Part shown: positions 17,308 to 26,815 of the stretch, piece by piece | Layout: each line of letters opens with the position of its first letter | Position numbering within the stretch: the stretch's first letter is position 1 | Assembly (NCBI RefSeq): GCF_000379465.1 | Contig: NZ_KB905380.1 | Span: 62,001 to 126,000, forward strand | Reading direction: 5' to 3' | DNA: 64,000 nucleotides | Origin: Sciscionella marina DSM 45152 | Lineage (GTDB): Bacteria; Actinomycetota; Actinomycetes; Mycobacteriales; Pseudonocardiaceae | The notes under the pieces: model-generated | Databases searched by the model: none | What the model saw: only the letters and a program-made list of their open reading frames with translations | What the model was told of the DNA's origin: nothing | Program-made: the position numbers and the translations under genes

Positions 17308-17376
17308 TGGAGGCCATGGCAGCGCCGATCTGGCATGCGAAGGTACTTCGCCGACGTTGCAGCGCAGCAGGTGGCG

Positions 17377-18267
17377 TCATCGTGCAATGCGCTCTTGGTT
17401 CGTGCCGAGCACCCGGCCGAGAAAGCCGCGCAGATAACCGGCGACCACGTCCAGATGACTCTCCAGCAGGAAGTGCCCGCCGTCGATCAGGTGCACCTCG
17501 GCATCGCGGGCATCGCGGGCGAAAGCCTGCGCACCGGCCGGGCCGAAGATCTCGTCGTTGCAGCCCCACACCGCGAGCACCGGAACCTCGCCGCTGCGCA
17601 GGAATTCATGCAGCAGCGGGTACAGCGGGCGGTTGTTCCGGTAGTCACGGAGCAGCGCCAGCTGGACCTCGTCGTTGCCCGCGCGGGAGACGAGGGCGAA
17701 GTCGTGCTCCCAGGTGTCCGGGCTGACCAGGCTCGGATCGGGCACGCCGTGCAGGTACTGCCAGCGGATGGCGTCCAGGCTCAGCGCGGCACGAACGGCG
17801 GGTTCGGTCTCCGGACCGGGATTCGCCGCATAGGCCCAGACGTCGTTCCAGAACGAGTCGACGAATCCGTCCTCGTAACCGTTGCCGTTCTGCGTGACGA
17901 TGGCGGTGATCCGTTCCGGGTGAGCGAGCGCGAGCCGCCAGCCGATGGGGGCACCGTAGTCCTGGACGTAGAGGGCGTAGCGGTTCAGGCCCAATTGCCC
18001 GAGCAGTTCGGATGTGAGCTCGGCGAGCGCATCGAAGGTGTAGGTGAACTCCTCCACGCCCGGCGCGGCGGAGCGGCCGAAACCGAGGTGATCGGGCGCG
18101 AGGACATGATAGTCGCCGGCCAGCAGCGGAATGAGCTCGCGGAACATGAACGAGCTCGTCGGGTACCCGTGCAGCAGCACGATCGCGGGAGCCTCGGCCG
18201 GCCCGGCCTCGCGGTAGAAGATCTCCTGCCCGCGAACGGTGGTGGTTCTGTGGTGCACCGAAGTCAT
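17377..18267 (-). CDS. Alpha/beta hydrolase, haloalkane dehalogenase / epoxide hydrolase-like
   Basis: A 296-residue alpha/beta hydrolase. The nucleophile position is Asp103 in VQDYGAP, as in haloalkane dehalogenases and epoxide hydrolases rather than esterases. The oxyanion segment is LLHGYPTSSFMF and the catalytic His is H265 in GGHFLLES. The ATG at 18267 with GAAGGGG upstream is chosen, although the frame runs open far beyond it through the neighbouring regulator. The gene is divergent from a CGNR zinc finger protein; three GGTTA-type elements lie between them. Likely role: hydrolysis of a halide, epoxide or ester, under control of that regulator. Confidence 0.82.
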   Translation of the reverse strand: MTSVHHRTTTVRGQEIFYREAGPAEAPAIVLLHGYPTSSFMFRELIPLLAGDYHVLAPDHLGFGRSAAPGVEEFTYTFDALAELTSELLGQLGLNRYALYVQDYGAPIGWRLALAHPERITAIVTQNGNGYEDGFVDSFWNDVWAYAANPGPETEPAVRAALSLDAIRWQYLHGVPDPSLVSPDTWEHDFALVSRAGNDEVQLALLRDYRNNRPLYPLLHEFLRSGEVPVLAVWGCNDEIFGPAGAQAFARDARDAEVHLIDGGHFLLESHLDVVAGYLRGFLGRVLGTNQERIAR

Positions 18268-18288
18268 GCCTAACCCCTTCAAAAGTTC

Positions 18289-18356
18289 GATCCGGTTAAT
18301 TCCTGGCCAGACAAGCATGTGATGTACTAACCTGTCAATGGATCCGATCTGGTTAG
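18289..18356. promoter_or_regulatory. GGTTA repeats in the hydrolase/CGNR divergent promoter
   Basis: GATCCGGTTA (18289-18298) recurs as GATCTGGTTA (18346-18355). The second copy also pairs with CTAACC (18327-18332) to form a perfect inverted repeat ending GGTTAG. Three copies of the same half-site in a 102-bp divergent gap suggest cooperative regulator binding. Confidence 0.5.
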
Positions 18357-18369
18357 AGGATGGCGCACC

Positions 18370-18849
18370 ATGGACGCACTGCTGGACCTGCTCAACAGCA
18401 GGCCACTGATCAACGGCGAGGAACAGGACGCGCTCGGTGACCCGGCAGGCGGCAGGCAGTGGGCGCGCGAGCACGGCGGCGAGGGCGGTCGTGCGGAACT
18501 GGGGCTGTTGCGCGAGGCGCGGGACCTCGTGGAAGCGGTGGTGCGCGGAGAAAGTTCCCCCACCGCGCTGCGCCCGCTGCTCGACGGAGTTCACCAGACG
18601 CCGGAGCTCACCGCGGACGGTCTGCGCTGGACGGTCCGGACTCCCCCGCACGCCCGGCTGGCCGTGGAGATCGTGCTCGCCTGGGCCGCCACCGAGGAAC
18701 GACTGCCCGGCAGGCTGCGCCCCTGCGCCAACGACGAGTGCCGGTTGTTCCTGCTCGATCGCAGCCGCGCCAACCGGGCCCGCTGGTGCTCGATGGCCGT
18801 CTGCGGCAACCGGGAGAAGGCACGCCGCCACTACGAACGCACGCGGTGA
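18370..18849 (+). CDS. CGNR zinc finger domain-containing regulator
   Basis: A 159-residue protein. The C-terminal CGNR zinc finger has C119, C124, C140 and C145 in the pattern PCANDECRLFLLDRSR then RWCSMAVCGNREKARRHY, and its basic tail is likely to bind DNA. The N-terminal half is a short version of the ABATE-type stress-associated domain usual in this family. The ATG follows GAGGATGG. It is divergent from the dehalogenase-like gene and separated from it by repeated GGTTA elements, so it probably senses a substrate or product and controls that gene. Confidence 0.82.
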   Translation: MDALLDLLNSRPLINGEEQDALGDPAGGRQWAREHGGEGGRAELGLLREARDLVEAVVRGESSPTALRPLLDGVHQTPELTADGLRWTVRTPPHARLAVEIVLAWAATEERLPGRLRPCANDECRLFLLDRSRANRARWCSMAVCGNREKARRHYERTR

Positions 18850-19038
18850 ACCCCCAGGACCGAAGTACAGCCGCCCCGGGACCCGGTCCACCGCGGGTCG
18901 AGCGACCGCGTCTCGGCGGCCTGGCCCCATCGCGCAGGTCACCGCGATTCGGCGCGGCTGTGCTGCACAGTTGACTGATGCCCGCCCGCGGAGTGCACTT
19001 GACGGTGAGCCTTGAGCCCGAACACGGGAGGCGTGACC

Positions 19039-19350
19039 ATGCAACGCGTCCGGTTGACGATCTACGTGAGCGACAGGGAAACCTGGCACGGGGCACCGCT
19101 CTACGCCGAGATCGTGCACCGTGCGCAGCGCGCCGGGCTGGCCGGAGCCACGGTACAGCACGGAATCGAGGGATTCGGGACGCATCGGCGGGTGCACACC
19201 GAACACGTGTTCCGGCTCAACGACGAACTGCCGATGGTGATCACGATCATCGACGAGGACGAGCCGGTTTCGGAGTTCGCACGGGATCTGGAGGACCTGC
19301 CCCTCGGGGGCATGATGACCCTCGAGCACGTCGAACTCCTCGAGCACTGA
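19039..19350 (+). CDS. DUF190 family protein (first of a tandem pair)
   Basis: A 103-residue protein of the DUF190 family, which folds like a PII signalling protein. Typical features are RLTIYVSDRETWHGAPLYAE, IVHRAQRAGLAGATV and the closing VELLEH. GGGAGG lies 8 bases before the ATG; starting nine codons earlier would bypass that site. The family often neighbours the fluoride exporter gene crcB, but no crcB is present here. The 189-bp gap upstream has no gene and no recognisable fluoride riboswitch. A regulatory or binding role is likely but undetermined. Confidence 0.8.
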   Translation: MQRVRLTIYVSDRETWHGAPLYAEIVHRAQRAGLAGATVQHGIEGFGTHRRVHTEHVFRLNDELPMVITIIDEDEPVSEFARDLEDLPLGGMMTLEHVELLEH

Positions 19351-19357
19351 AGCCACC

Positions 19358-19696
19358 ATGGACACGGGCGAGCCGGGCACACGGGCGAGCATCCACCTGC
19401 ACGACGACGACCGCTGCCACGGCAGGCCGTTGTTCAGCGAGATCGTGCACCGCGCGGCCGAGGAGGGATTGACCGGGGCGACCGTGCTGCACGGCTGCGA
19501 GGGTTACGGCGCATCCGGTGCACTGCACACCGAACGGCTGGTGAGCTCCTGGGAACGGACGCCGGCCGAAGTGGTGCTGATCGACCGGCCGGACCGGATT
19601 GCGGCGTTCCTGGACCAGCTCGGTCCGCTCATCGCCGGGTGCCCGGTGGTGCTCAGCGAGGTGCGGATCCTGCACGGCTCGCGACCGGCCGAATAA
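19358..19696 (+). CDS. DUF190 family protein (second of a tandem pair)
   Basis: A 112-residue DUF190 protein, seven bases after the first copy. It shares the pattern IVHRAAEEGLTGATVLHGCEGYG with its neighbour but has diverged elsewhere, with HLHDDDRCHGRPLFSE replacing the first strand. The C-terminal strand ends LSEVRILHG. Two such genes side by side imply a heteromeric PII-like assembly or an old duplication. No transporter partner is adjacent; the following gene is a methyltransferase. Confidence 0.78.
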   Translation: MDTGEPGTRASIHLHDDDRCHGRPLFSEIVHRAAEEGLTGATVLHGCEGYGASGALHTERLVSSWERTPAEVVLIDRPDRIAAFLDQLGPLIAGCPVVLSEVRILHGSRPAE

Positions 19697-19728
19697 CGCG
19701 GATGACACGTCCCGCAGGAGACGTGAGA

Positions 19729-20481
19729 ATGCCGCTCATGGACACGGCAAGGGATCGGAAGCATTGGACCGAAGTCGCCGAGCAGTGGATCGCGTGGGCC
19801 AGGACACCTGGGCACGATGTTTTCTGGAACTACCTCGGCGCGCTGCACGAATTCCTCGGCGAGGGCAAGGGAAACGTGCTCGACGTCGGCTGCGGTGAGG
19901 GCCGCGTGTCCCGCGAGCTGCGCGCCCTCGGCTACACGGTCACGGCGGTCGATGTGGTCGAGACACTCGTGGAGGCCGCACGTGCGGCGGACTCGGCCGA
20001 TGCCTACCGGGTCGCGCCGATCACCGGGCTTCCCTTCGCCGACGGCACCTTCGACAAGGTCGTCTCCTACAACATGCTCATGGATGTGGACGATCTGCCC
20101 GGCGCGGCCCGGGAACTGGCCAGGGTCCTCGCCGATCGGGGCGAGGTGTTCGTCTCCGTGGTGCACCCGTTCACCGAGCAGGTCATGGAAACCGAAGGAC
20201 GCAGCTACTTCGAACAGAAACGGTTCGACTCGGTGGACAGCCGGGACGGGCTGACCATGCGGTTCTCCGGCTGGGCGCGACCGCTGCAGGACTACATCAC
20301 CGCCCTGAACACCGCGGGCCTTGCCGTCACGGCCGTCCGCGAACCCGCCATCGCCGGGGTGGACGCGAACAACCCCGCCTCGCGGTGGGCGACGGAACCC
20401 CTGTTCCTCTGGTTCACCCTGCGCAAGCTCCCGGCGGACCTCGGACTGGATCATCCGCGTCAACTGTCGCACCATCGATAG
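19729..20481 (+). CDS. Class I SAM-dependent methyltransferase
   Basis: A 250-residue methyltransferase with SAM motif NVLDVGCGEGRVSRELRALG, the acidic end of strand 2 in TAVDVVETL, and motif II-like FDKVVSYNMLMDV. The C-terminal part (QKRFDSVDSRDGLTMRFSGW, LFLWFTLRKL) resembles small-molecule methyltransferases. The ATG at 19729 follows AGGAG by eight bases; an ATG nine bases later is also possible. It lies 32 bp after the DUF190 pair and may share their transcript. Substrate unknown. Confidence 0.75.
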   Translation: MPLMDTARDRKHWTEVAEQWIAWARTPGHDVFWNYLGALHEFLGEGKGNVLDVGCGEGRVSRELRALGYTVTAVDVVETLVEAARAADSADAYRVAPITGLPFADGTFDKVVSYNMLMDVDDLPGAARELARVLADRGEVFVSVVHPFTEQVMETEGRSYFEQKRFDSVDSRDGLTMRFSGWARPLQDYITALNTAGLAVTAVREPAIAGVDANNPASRWATEPLFLWFTLRKLPADLGLDHPRQLSHHR

Positions 20482-20571
20482 GTCGGGCGCATCATCTGTC
20501 GCTCGCCTTCCCGGCCGCACCGGTGCACAGTGGGGAGTCGAGCACGGTGTTCGATGGGAGGTGCGTTGGTC

Positions 20572-21822
20572 ATGGCGGACGATCTGCAGGAGATCGTCGA
20601 CGATCTGGCCGAACGGCTGCAGCGCTCGGTGGCGATCGACGATCCCTCGCTCCGGCTGCTCGCGGCGAGCAGGCATTTCGGCGATGAGGACGAGCTGCGA
20701 GTCTCCTCGGTGCTCAACCGCTCGATCGAGCCGGACATCCGCGAGGTGGTGTTCGCGCAGGGCATCGCGCAGTGGACCGGCCCAGGCCGGGTTACCGCCC
20801 CGGTGGAGCAGGCGCGGCACCGGCTGTGCGCGCCGATCCGCTGCGCCGGGCTGCTGCTCGGTTATCTGTGGCTGATCGATTCGGGCTCTTCGTTCAGCGA
20901 ACGGCACCGCAAGGCCGCCCGGGAGGTCGCCGACCGCGCCGGGGCGGTGCTCTACCGGCGCCTCGTCGTGCACGAACGCACCAAGGCCCGGCACGAGGCG
21001 ATCCTGTGGGAGCTGGTGTCCGCCGATCGCGCGATCCGGTCCCAGGCGGTGGACGATCTCCGGGCCGAGCAGCTGTTCCCCAGCGAAGGCGTGCGTTTCC
21101 AGATCATCGGGGTGCAGCGGCTCGGCCCGGACGAGGTCGCCTCCGAGGATGTCGCGCTGGAGTCCGCGGTGGAGGAGGCCGGGAACCTGCATCCGACCAC
21201 CACCGGGTGTGCGCTCATGGCCGCCAACCGGTCCAGGGCCTGGCTGCTGCTCGGCAGGCGGAAACCGCCCGCGCGCCAGGAACTGGACGAGATCTGCGCA
21301 CGGCTGACCGAGCGGTTCGCCCGGCTCACCGACGGCAGCGGGCGGCTGGTGCTCGGGATCGGCGGGGTGGTCGACCGGATCGGGCACATCGCCGATTCCT
21401 ACCGGCAGGCGTTCCTGGCCGCACGCGGGGCGGCGCTCATCCCCTCGCTCGGTCCGGTCGCGCGATGGGGCGAGCTGGGGCCGTACGAACTGCTGCTCAC
21501 CATGCCCGCGGGCAACCTGCTTGCCGCCTCGGATGTGCCCGCGCTACGCGCACTCGAACACGGATCCGGTGAACTGCTCGCCACCCTGGAGACCTACCTG
21601 GACAACGCGGGCGATGTCGCGCGTACCGCCGCGCAGCTCAACGTGCACCGCGCCACGCTGTACCACCGGCTCAAACGCATCGAGCGGCTCAGCGGCTGCG
21701 CGCTGAGCCGTGGCGAGGACCGGCTGACCCTGCATCTGGGACTCAAACTGCGTGCCCTCGCCGCGGCCTATCGCAATGAACCGGCCACGGCCGATCCGCG
21801 CGGGATGCGCTCGGTCTCCTGA
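20572..21822 (+). CDS. PucR/CdaR-type transcriptional regulator
   Basis: A 416-residue regulator. The first part (about 1-130) is GAF-like (DDPSLRLLAASRHFGDEDEL, RLCAPIRCAGLLLGYLWLID). The C-terminal helix-turn-helix of the PucR family (about 335-400) contains LLATLETYLDNAGDVARTAA and VHRATLYHRLKRIERL. Such proteins control purine, amino acid or sugar-acid genes. The ATG at 20572 is preceded by GGGAGG; in-frame starts 18 bases earlier exist. It converges on the prolyl oligopeptidase gene with nine bases between stops, so its target is not obvious from position. Confidence 0.82.
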   Translation: MADDLQEIVDDLAERLQRSVAIDDPSLRLLAASRHFGDEDELRVSSVLNRSIEPDIREVVFAQGIAQWTGPGRVTAPVEQARHRLCAPIRCAGLLLGYLWLIDSGSSFSERHRKAAREVADRAGAVLYRRLVVHERTKARHEAILWELVSADRAIRSQAVDDLRAEQLFPSEGVRFQIIGVQRLGPDEVASEDVALESAVEEAGNLHPTTTGCALMAANRSRAWLLLGRRKPPARQELDEICARLTERFARLTDGSGRLVLGIGGVVDRIGHIADSYRQAFLAARGAALIPSLGPVARWGELGPYELLLTMPAGNLLAASDVPALRALEHGSGELLATLETYLDNAGDVARTAAQLNVHRATLYHRLKRIERLSGCALSRGEDRLTLHLGLKLRALAAAYRNEPATADPRGMRSVS

Positions 21823-21831
21823 TCACGCCGA

Positions 21832-23901
21832 TCAGTCCGGCGGGGTCAGGCCAAGGACTTTCGCCAGGAAGGCGAGCGACTCCGTCTCCTGGGTGAGCAG
21901 CATGTCCCTGTCGGTGGCCCAGCCGTGTCCGGAACCGCGCCAGATGTGCAGCAGCACCGGCGAATCTCCTGCGGTGGCGGCCTGCATACGGGCGGCGAAC
22001 TTGCGCGCATGCCACGCAGGACAGCGCGGATCGGTGTGCCCGGCCTCGATGAACACCGCCGGATAGTCCACCCCGTCGCGCACCAGGTGATAGGGCGAGA
22101 ACCCGGCGAGGCGGCGGATCTCCTCGGGATCGTCCACACGCGCGAAATCCGAGTCGATCACCCACCGGCCGTAGCCGTCCCGGCAGCCGCCGATGAGATC
22201 GAGCAACGGCACCCGCGGCACGACCGCCCGGAACAGGTTCGGCCGCTGCGTCGCGCCGACCCCGGCCAGCAGCCCGCCGTTCGAGCCGCCGGCGAGCGCG
22301 AGCAGATCCGGGCTGGTGACCCGGGTGGCGATCAGGTCCTCGGCGATCGCGTACAGGTCCGCGTACCCGTTCTGCTTGCCCTGCAGGCGGCCCTGCTCCC
22401 ACCAGTCCCGGCCCAGTTCCCCGCCACCGCGCAGATGCGTGTGCACGAACACCCCGCCGGAGGCGACGAATGCGGCCATGGCACCGGGAAACTGGGGCAG
22501 CCAGGGTGCGCCGAACCCGCCGTAACCCCACAACAGCGTCGGGCGCGGCCGGTTCAGCGCGAGGTCACGGCGGCGCACCAGGTGATAGGGCACCCGGGCG
22601 CCGTCCGGGGAGGTGGACCAGCCGTCCTCGACCACGCAGTTCTCCAGCCGGGCGGCCGGTTCGCGCAGGGTCTCCAGCACGGTGGTGCCCGGCCGATGCC
22701 GGTAGGTGCCCCAGGAACTGGTCAGCGTGCTGAACGAGAACACCAGCTGGTCCTCGGGTACCGGGCCGAGAATGTTCATGATGGCGAACGGCAGCTCGCC
22801 GAGTGCGCCCTTGCCCGGCAACGCCACCGTTCCCCGCGCAGCGCCCTGCCGGTCCACGACGCGCAGTCCCGCGTAGGTGTCGGCGAACTCGTGCACATAG
22901 AGCACATCCCCGACCGGGCGCACCGCCCGCACCACCGCCTCGGACTCCGGCACGACGGTGCGCCAGGTGCCCGGATCGTTCGGGGCCGGGCTGTCCAGGC
23001 CGATCGCCACCACCCGACCGCGCGGCGCCCCGGCGTCGGTGACCGCGATCCATTCCTCGCCGAGCAGGAAGCCCGCGAGATTCAGCGCGGGATCGGTGAC
23101 GAACGGCCGCCAGTGCAGCGCGACCGGATCGGTCAGTTCCGCCACCGCCACCGGAACCGGATCGAAGAGCCCTTGCACCGCAACGACACGCCGGCCGTCG
23201 GCCGAGGCGAGCACGGCGCGGTAGTCGTCCCCGGGCAGCCAGGGCACCTCGATGTCCACAGTGGAGGGTGTACCGCGGCGCAGGTGCAGCACGATCCGAT
23301 GTGCCGCGCTGACCGGATCCTCGTCGGTCGCGGTGAAGAAGAACCCCGAGGAGTCCGGCAACCATTTCGCCCCGCCGGTCCAACTGTCCTTGAGAAACTG
23401 CGGCGGCGGATCCGGGAGCAGCGCGCCGGTCTCGGTGTCCACCAGGCGGATCGTGTTGCGCTCACTGCCATCCGTGCACACCCCGACGGCGAGCACGCGG
23501 CCATCGGGCGAGGGCGAGATCCAGGACAGGAACGGCGGTTTCGGCGGGTTCTCCGTCCCGGGGTCGAACAGCACCCGCGCCTCGCCATAGGGTTCCCCGG
23601 ACACCAGCACGCTGGGCCGCTCGGCGCCGGGAACCGCCTCGATCCGAAACCAGTACCCGCCCGCGAATACCGGTACCGAGCCAAACCGCTCGCTGTCGTA
23701 ACGCTCCACCAGCTCGCGCAGCCGGTCGAAGTGCGGCCAGTCCCGCACATAGGCGGCCGCCGCCTCACCCTGTGCGTCCTGCCAGCGGTTCACCTCCGCG
23801 GTGTCGGCCTCCAACCACCGGTAGAGATCGGGGAACCGCACCCCAGCCGCCTCATCGGTTTCCGCGCCGATGCGCGTCTCCGGAATCTCGATATCACTCA
23901 T
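21832..23901 (-). CDS. Prolyl oligopeptidase family serine peptidase (S9A)
   Basis: A 689-residue enzyme with an N-terminal beta-propeller region and a C-terminal alpha/beta hydrolase domain. The catalytic triad fits S540 in GGSNGG, D624 in AGHTDPR and H659 in GSGHGW. LLWGYGGFGAPW and HLRGGGELGRDWWEQG are standard S9A landmarks. No signal peptide is visible, so it should cleave short proline-containing peptides in the cytoplasm. The ATG at 23901 follows GAGGAG with a long spacer; GTG 18 bases upstream is an alternative. It is 22 bp downstream of the sarcosine-oxidase-like gene in the same direction and probably shares its transcript. Confidence 0.88.
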   Translation of the reverse strand: MSDIEIPETRIGAETDEAAGVRFPDLYRWLEADTAEVNRWQDAQGEAAAAYVRDWPHFDRLRELVERYDSERFGSVPVFAGGYWFRIEAVPGAERPSVLVSGEPYGEARVLFDPGTENPPKPPFLSWISPSPDGRVLAVGVCTDGSERNTIRLVDTETGALLPDPPPQFLKDSWTGGAKWLPDSSGFFFTATDEDPVSAAHRIVLHLRRGTPSTVDIEVPWLPGDDYRAVLASADGRRVVAVQGLFDPVPVAVAELTDPVALHWRPFVTDPALNLAGFLLGEEWIAVTDAGAPRGRVVAIGLDSPAPNDPGTWRTVVPESEAVVRAVRPVGDVLYVHEFADTYAGLRVVDRQGAARGTVALPGKGALGELPFAIMNILGPVPEDQLVFSFSTLTSSWGTYRHRPGTTVLETLREPAARLENCVVEDGWSTSPDGARVPYHLVRRRDLALNRPRPTLLWGYGGFGAPWLPQFPGAMAAFVASGGVFVHTHLRGGGELGRDWWEQGRLQGKQNGYADLYAIAEDLIATRVTSPDLLALAGGSNGGLLAGVGATQRPNLFRAVVPRVPLLDLIGGCRDGYGRWVIDSDFARVDDPEEIRRLAGFSPYHLVRDGVDYPAVFIEAGHTDPRCPAWHARKFAARMQAATAGDSPVLLHIWRGSGHGWATDRDMLLTQETESLAFLAKVLGLTPPD

Positions 23902-23923
23902 TCGTCCGGTGCTCCTCACCTGA

Positions 23924-25210
23924 TCAGCCCATGACCGTGCCGGAGTTCTCCGCGTTGTACGGGCGTTTCCGGGAGAACGCCGAGAGGTCGAGCACGCGTC
24001 CGGTGTGCTCGCCGGTGAACCGAACCGGATGCTCGTCGTGATCGATGCCCTGTTCGGTCTGTTCGATGATCGCCGCCAGGAACTTCCCCACCACCGGCGC
24101 GTTCTTGAACTGGTTCCCGCTGGTGCCCATGGCCACGTAGTACCCGCCGAGTTCGGTGCGGTCGTAGACCGGGGTCCAGTCCGCGGCCACGTCGTAGACC
24201 CCCACCACTCCGCGGGCCCGGTTCGGCACGGCCAGTTCCGGGAATCGCCGAGCCGCGCGGGTCACCTGCGCCTCGAACACCGCCATCGTGGGATGCGGGT
24301 GCACCCTGTCCGGGTCGTCGATCCAGTCGAAGGGATCGCATTCCGGTTCGGTGCCGCCGACCAGCAGCCCGCCGCCGGACTCGCCGCGCATATAGGTGCC
24401 GAGATCCATGTCCGCGACCGCGATCCCGATTCCGTTGCCCTGCGGGGCCCGCACGTGCGCCACCTCCTGACGCATCGGGCGGGTGCGCACCGTGAAGTCC
24501 GAACCCACCCCGGCCAGTTCGTTGATCCGGCCGGACCACGGGCCCGCCGCGTTCACCACCACCGCGCACGGGAGCACGGTCCCGTCCGTGAGCGTCACCG
24601 CCCGCACCCGGTTCCCGGGCCGGGCGATCGCGCGAACCTCCGCGTGGAACCGGAACTCGGCCCCGTGCGCGCGTGCGGAATCGGCGAGGTTCCGCGCGGC
24701 CAGCTGTGGGTCGGTCACGAATCCCGCGTCCGGGGTGTAGACCGCGCCGAGCGTTTCGGTCGCCTCGGCCCAGAACCGGTCCTCGGTGATCGGTTTGGGC
24801 GGCCAGTACCGGCCCGCGTCGATTCCCGGGATCCGCTCCCGCAGTTCGGTGGCGGACCACTGCTCGTACGGCACACCCACCTCGTCGAAGAACGGCAGAT
24901 ACGCCGAACGTGGTGCCGGATCGGCATCCAGCATCGCGAGCCCGCAGCGTTCGAACCGGGCCAGCTCACCCACCTCGGCGCCGAGATGCTCGGCCCAGTC
25001 CTGCCAGCCGAACCTGGCCTCCCACGCCGCGGAAACCCCGACCAGCGTGGAGAAATTGAACCGCACCACCGCGCTCGAGGCACCCGTGGAACCGTGCCCC
25101 GCATCTCCTGCCTTGTCGAGCACGGTCACCCGCATGTCCCGGCGGACGAGCTCCAGTGCGATCGAGGCGCCGAGCACCCCGGCGCCGATCACCACCACAT
25201 CCGTCGTCAT
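23924..25210 (-). CDS. FAD-dependent oxidoreductase (sarcosine/dimethylglycine oxidase-like, DAO family)
   Basis: A 428-residue flavoprotein with VVVIGAGVLGASIALELVRR at the start, then HGSTGASSAVVRFNF, the segment that positions the flavin. The C-terminal GGYYVAMGTSGNQFKNAP matches the second FAD-contact loop of sarcosine oxidase beta-type enzymes. It would oxidise a secondary or tertiary amine or an amino acid. GGAGGG precedes the ATG by seven bases. The start overlaps by ATGA the stop of a truncated hydrolase, and the prolyl oligopeptidase follows, so peptide breakdown to proline-like amino acids and their oxidation is a plausible theme. Confidence 0.85.
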   Translation of the reverse strand: MTTDVVVIGAGVLGASIALELVRRDMRVTVLDKAGDAGHGSTGASSAVVRFNFSTLVGVSAAWEARFGWQDWAEHLGAEVGELARFERCGLAMLDADPAPRSAYLPFFDEVGVPYEQWSATELRERIPGIDAGRYWPPKPITEDRFWAEATETLGAVYTPDAGFVTDPQLAARNLADSARAHGAEFRFHAEVRAIARPGNRVRAVTLTDGTVLPCAVVVNAAGPWSGRINELAGVGSDFTVRTRPMRQEVAHVRAPQGNGIGIAVADMDLGTYMRGESGGGLLVGGTEPECDPFDWIDDPDRVHPHPTMAVFEAQVTRAARRFPELAVPNRARGVVGVYDVAADWTPVYDRTELGGYYVAMGTSGNQFKNAPVVGKFLAAIIEQTEQGIDHDEHPVRFTGEHTGRVLDLSAFSRKRPYNAENSGTVMG

Positions 25211-25389
25211 TCGCTGTCCCTCCGATCAGCGGGCATGTGCCGCTCGAACCAGTTCAGAATGCGGGCGAGGACATCCGTCCGGGCCGGACAGGACCGCACG
25301 AGATGCGCTTGCTCCGGGTGGATCGCCGGCGCGGACTCGATACCGTGGGCCCGCAGCACGCCGCGGAATTCGCGCGCCTGCGATATCCC
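25207..25389 (-). pseudogene. C-terminal relic of an alpha/beta hydrolase or S9 peptidase
   Basis: The frame ending at 25207 reads GISQAREFRGVLRAHGIESA then AIHPEQAHLVRSCPARTDVL and ILNWFERHMPA. This is the closing section of dienelactone-hydrolase-like or S9C enzymes, with the catalytic His region now EQAHLVR in place of the usual GEGHxxR. Upstream of about 25389 the frame has no family character, and no start or ribosome site is found. Its stop overlaps the oxidase start, so the intact gene was probably the head of that operon. The remaining 212 bases up to the clpP start contain nothing I recognise. Confidence 0.6.
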
Positions 25390-25601
25390 GGCGTACCACG
25401 CACATCCGTCATCGAATCCGGCCTCCTTCCCACCGGAGAGCATGCCCGTCACGTGGAAGCGCCACCATTGCCCGGATGTCGCACAACACCGGTCCACGAC
25501 ACGACACCCGTCGACCACGCGTGCTCCGCGCTGCCGAGGGCGGTTCTGCTGAGGGCAGCAAAGCAGGCATCCGCACGCCGGGTGAAGGCATCGTCTGCGG
25601 T

Positions 25602-26224
25602 ATGACGGAAAACGAAAAGCAGCCGCTGTTCGATCACCGGATGCGCGAACGGTTCTTCAGCCAGCGCGTGCTCGTGCTCGACGGCGTGCTCGACGACGAC
25701 AACGGAACCGTGCTTGCCACCCAGTTGCTGTCGCTGGCCAGCGAGGATCCCCGCCGGGATGTCGCGCTGTGGATCCACTCGCCGGGCGGTTCGGTTCCGG
25801 CGATGCTCGCCATCCGGGACGTGCTGCGGATCGTGCCCTGCGATGTGTCCACCCTGGTGCTCGGCGTCGCCTACAGCGCCGGCCAGTTCCTGCTCTCGGC
25901 GGGAACCCCGGGGAAACGCTTCGCTCTCCCGCATTCCCGGGTGCTGATGCACCAGGGTTCGGCGGGGATCGGCGGATCGGCGGTGGAGATCGAGGTGCAG
26001 GCCGACGATCTGCGGCACACCAGGGACACGGTGCTCGGCCTCATCGCCGAGGACACCGGGCAACCACTGGAGCGCGTCTTCTCCGACTCACTCCACGATC
26101 GCTGGTACACCGCCGAACAGGCCCGCGAGTACGGCTTCATCGATCACATCGTCGAGGACCTCGGCCAGGTGGTGCCGGTGCGCACCCATCAGCTGGGCCT
26201 CGGCTCGACGGCGGGAGCGAAGGC

Positions 26225-26228
<4 letters not shown>
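25602..26228 (+). CDS. clpP: ATP-dependent Clp protease proteolytic subunit (ClpP3-like)
   Basis: A 208-residue ClpP with an intact triad: S92 in AYSAGQFLL, H117 in VLMHQGS and D162 in FSDSLHD. ALWIHSPGGSVPAMLAI forms the substrate-binding strand region. The ATG at 25602 has no strong ribosome site; translation may be limiting or start elsewhere. Its stop overlaps the start of a second clpP by ATGA, so the subunits should be made together. The pair converges on a ClgR/PopR-like gene, matching the conditional clpP3-clpP4-popR locus of Streptomyces rather than the housekeeping clpP1-clpP2-clpX locus. Confidence 0.88.

Positions 26229-26810
<582 letters not shown>

Positions 26811-26815
<5 letters not shown>

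Noticed and set aside
18850-19038. Possible fluoride riboswitch before the DUF190 genes
   Set aside because: The conserved pseudoknot sequence of the crcB motif is not present, and no crcB gene follows.
25390-25601. A ClgR/PopR box upstream of the clpP pair
   Set aside because: I looked for a spaced CGC/GCG dyad and found only a short TGCTG-AGGG-CAGCA hairpin that does not fit the known pattern. A matrix search could decide.
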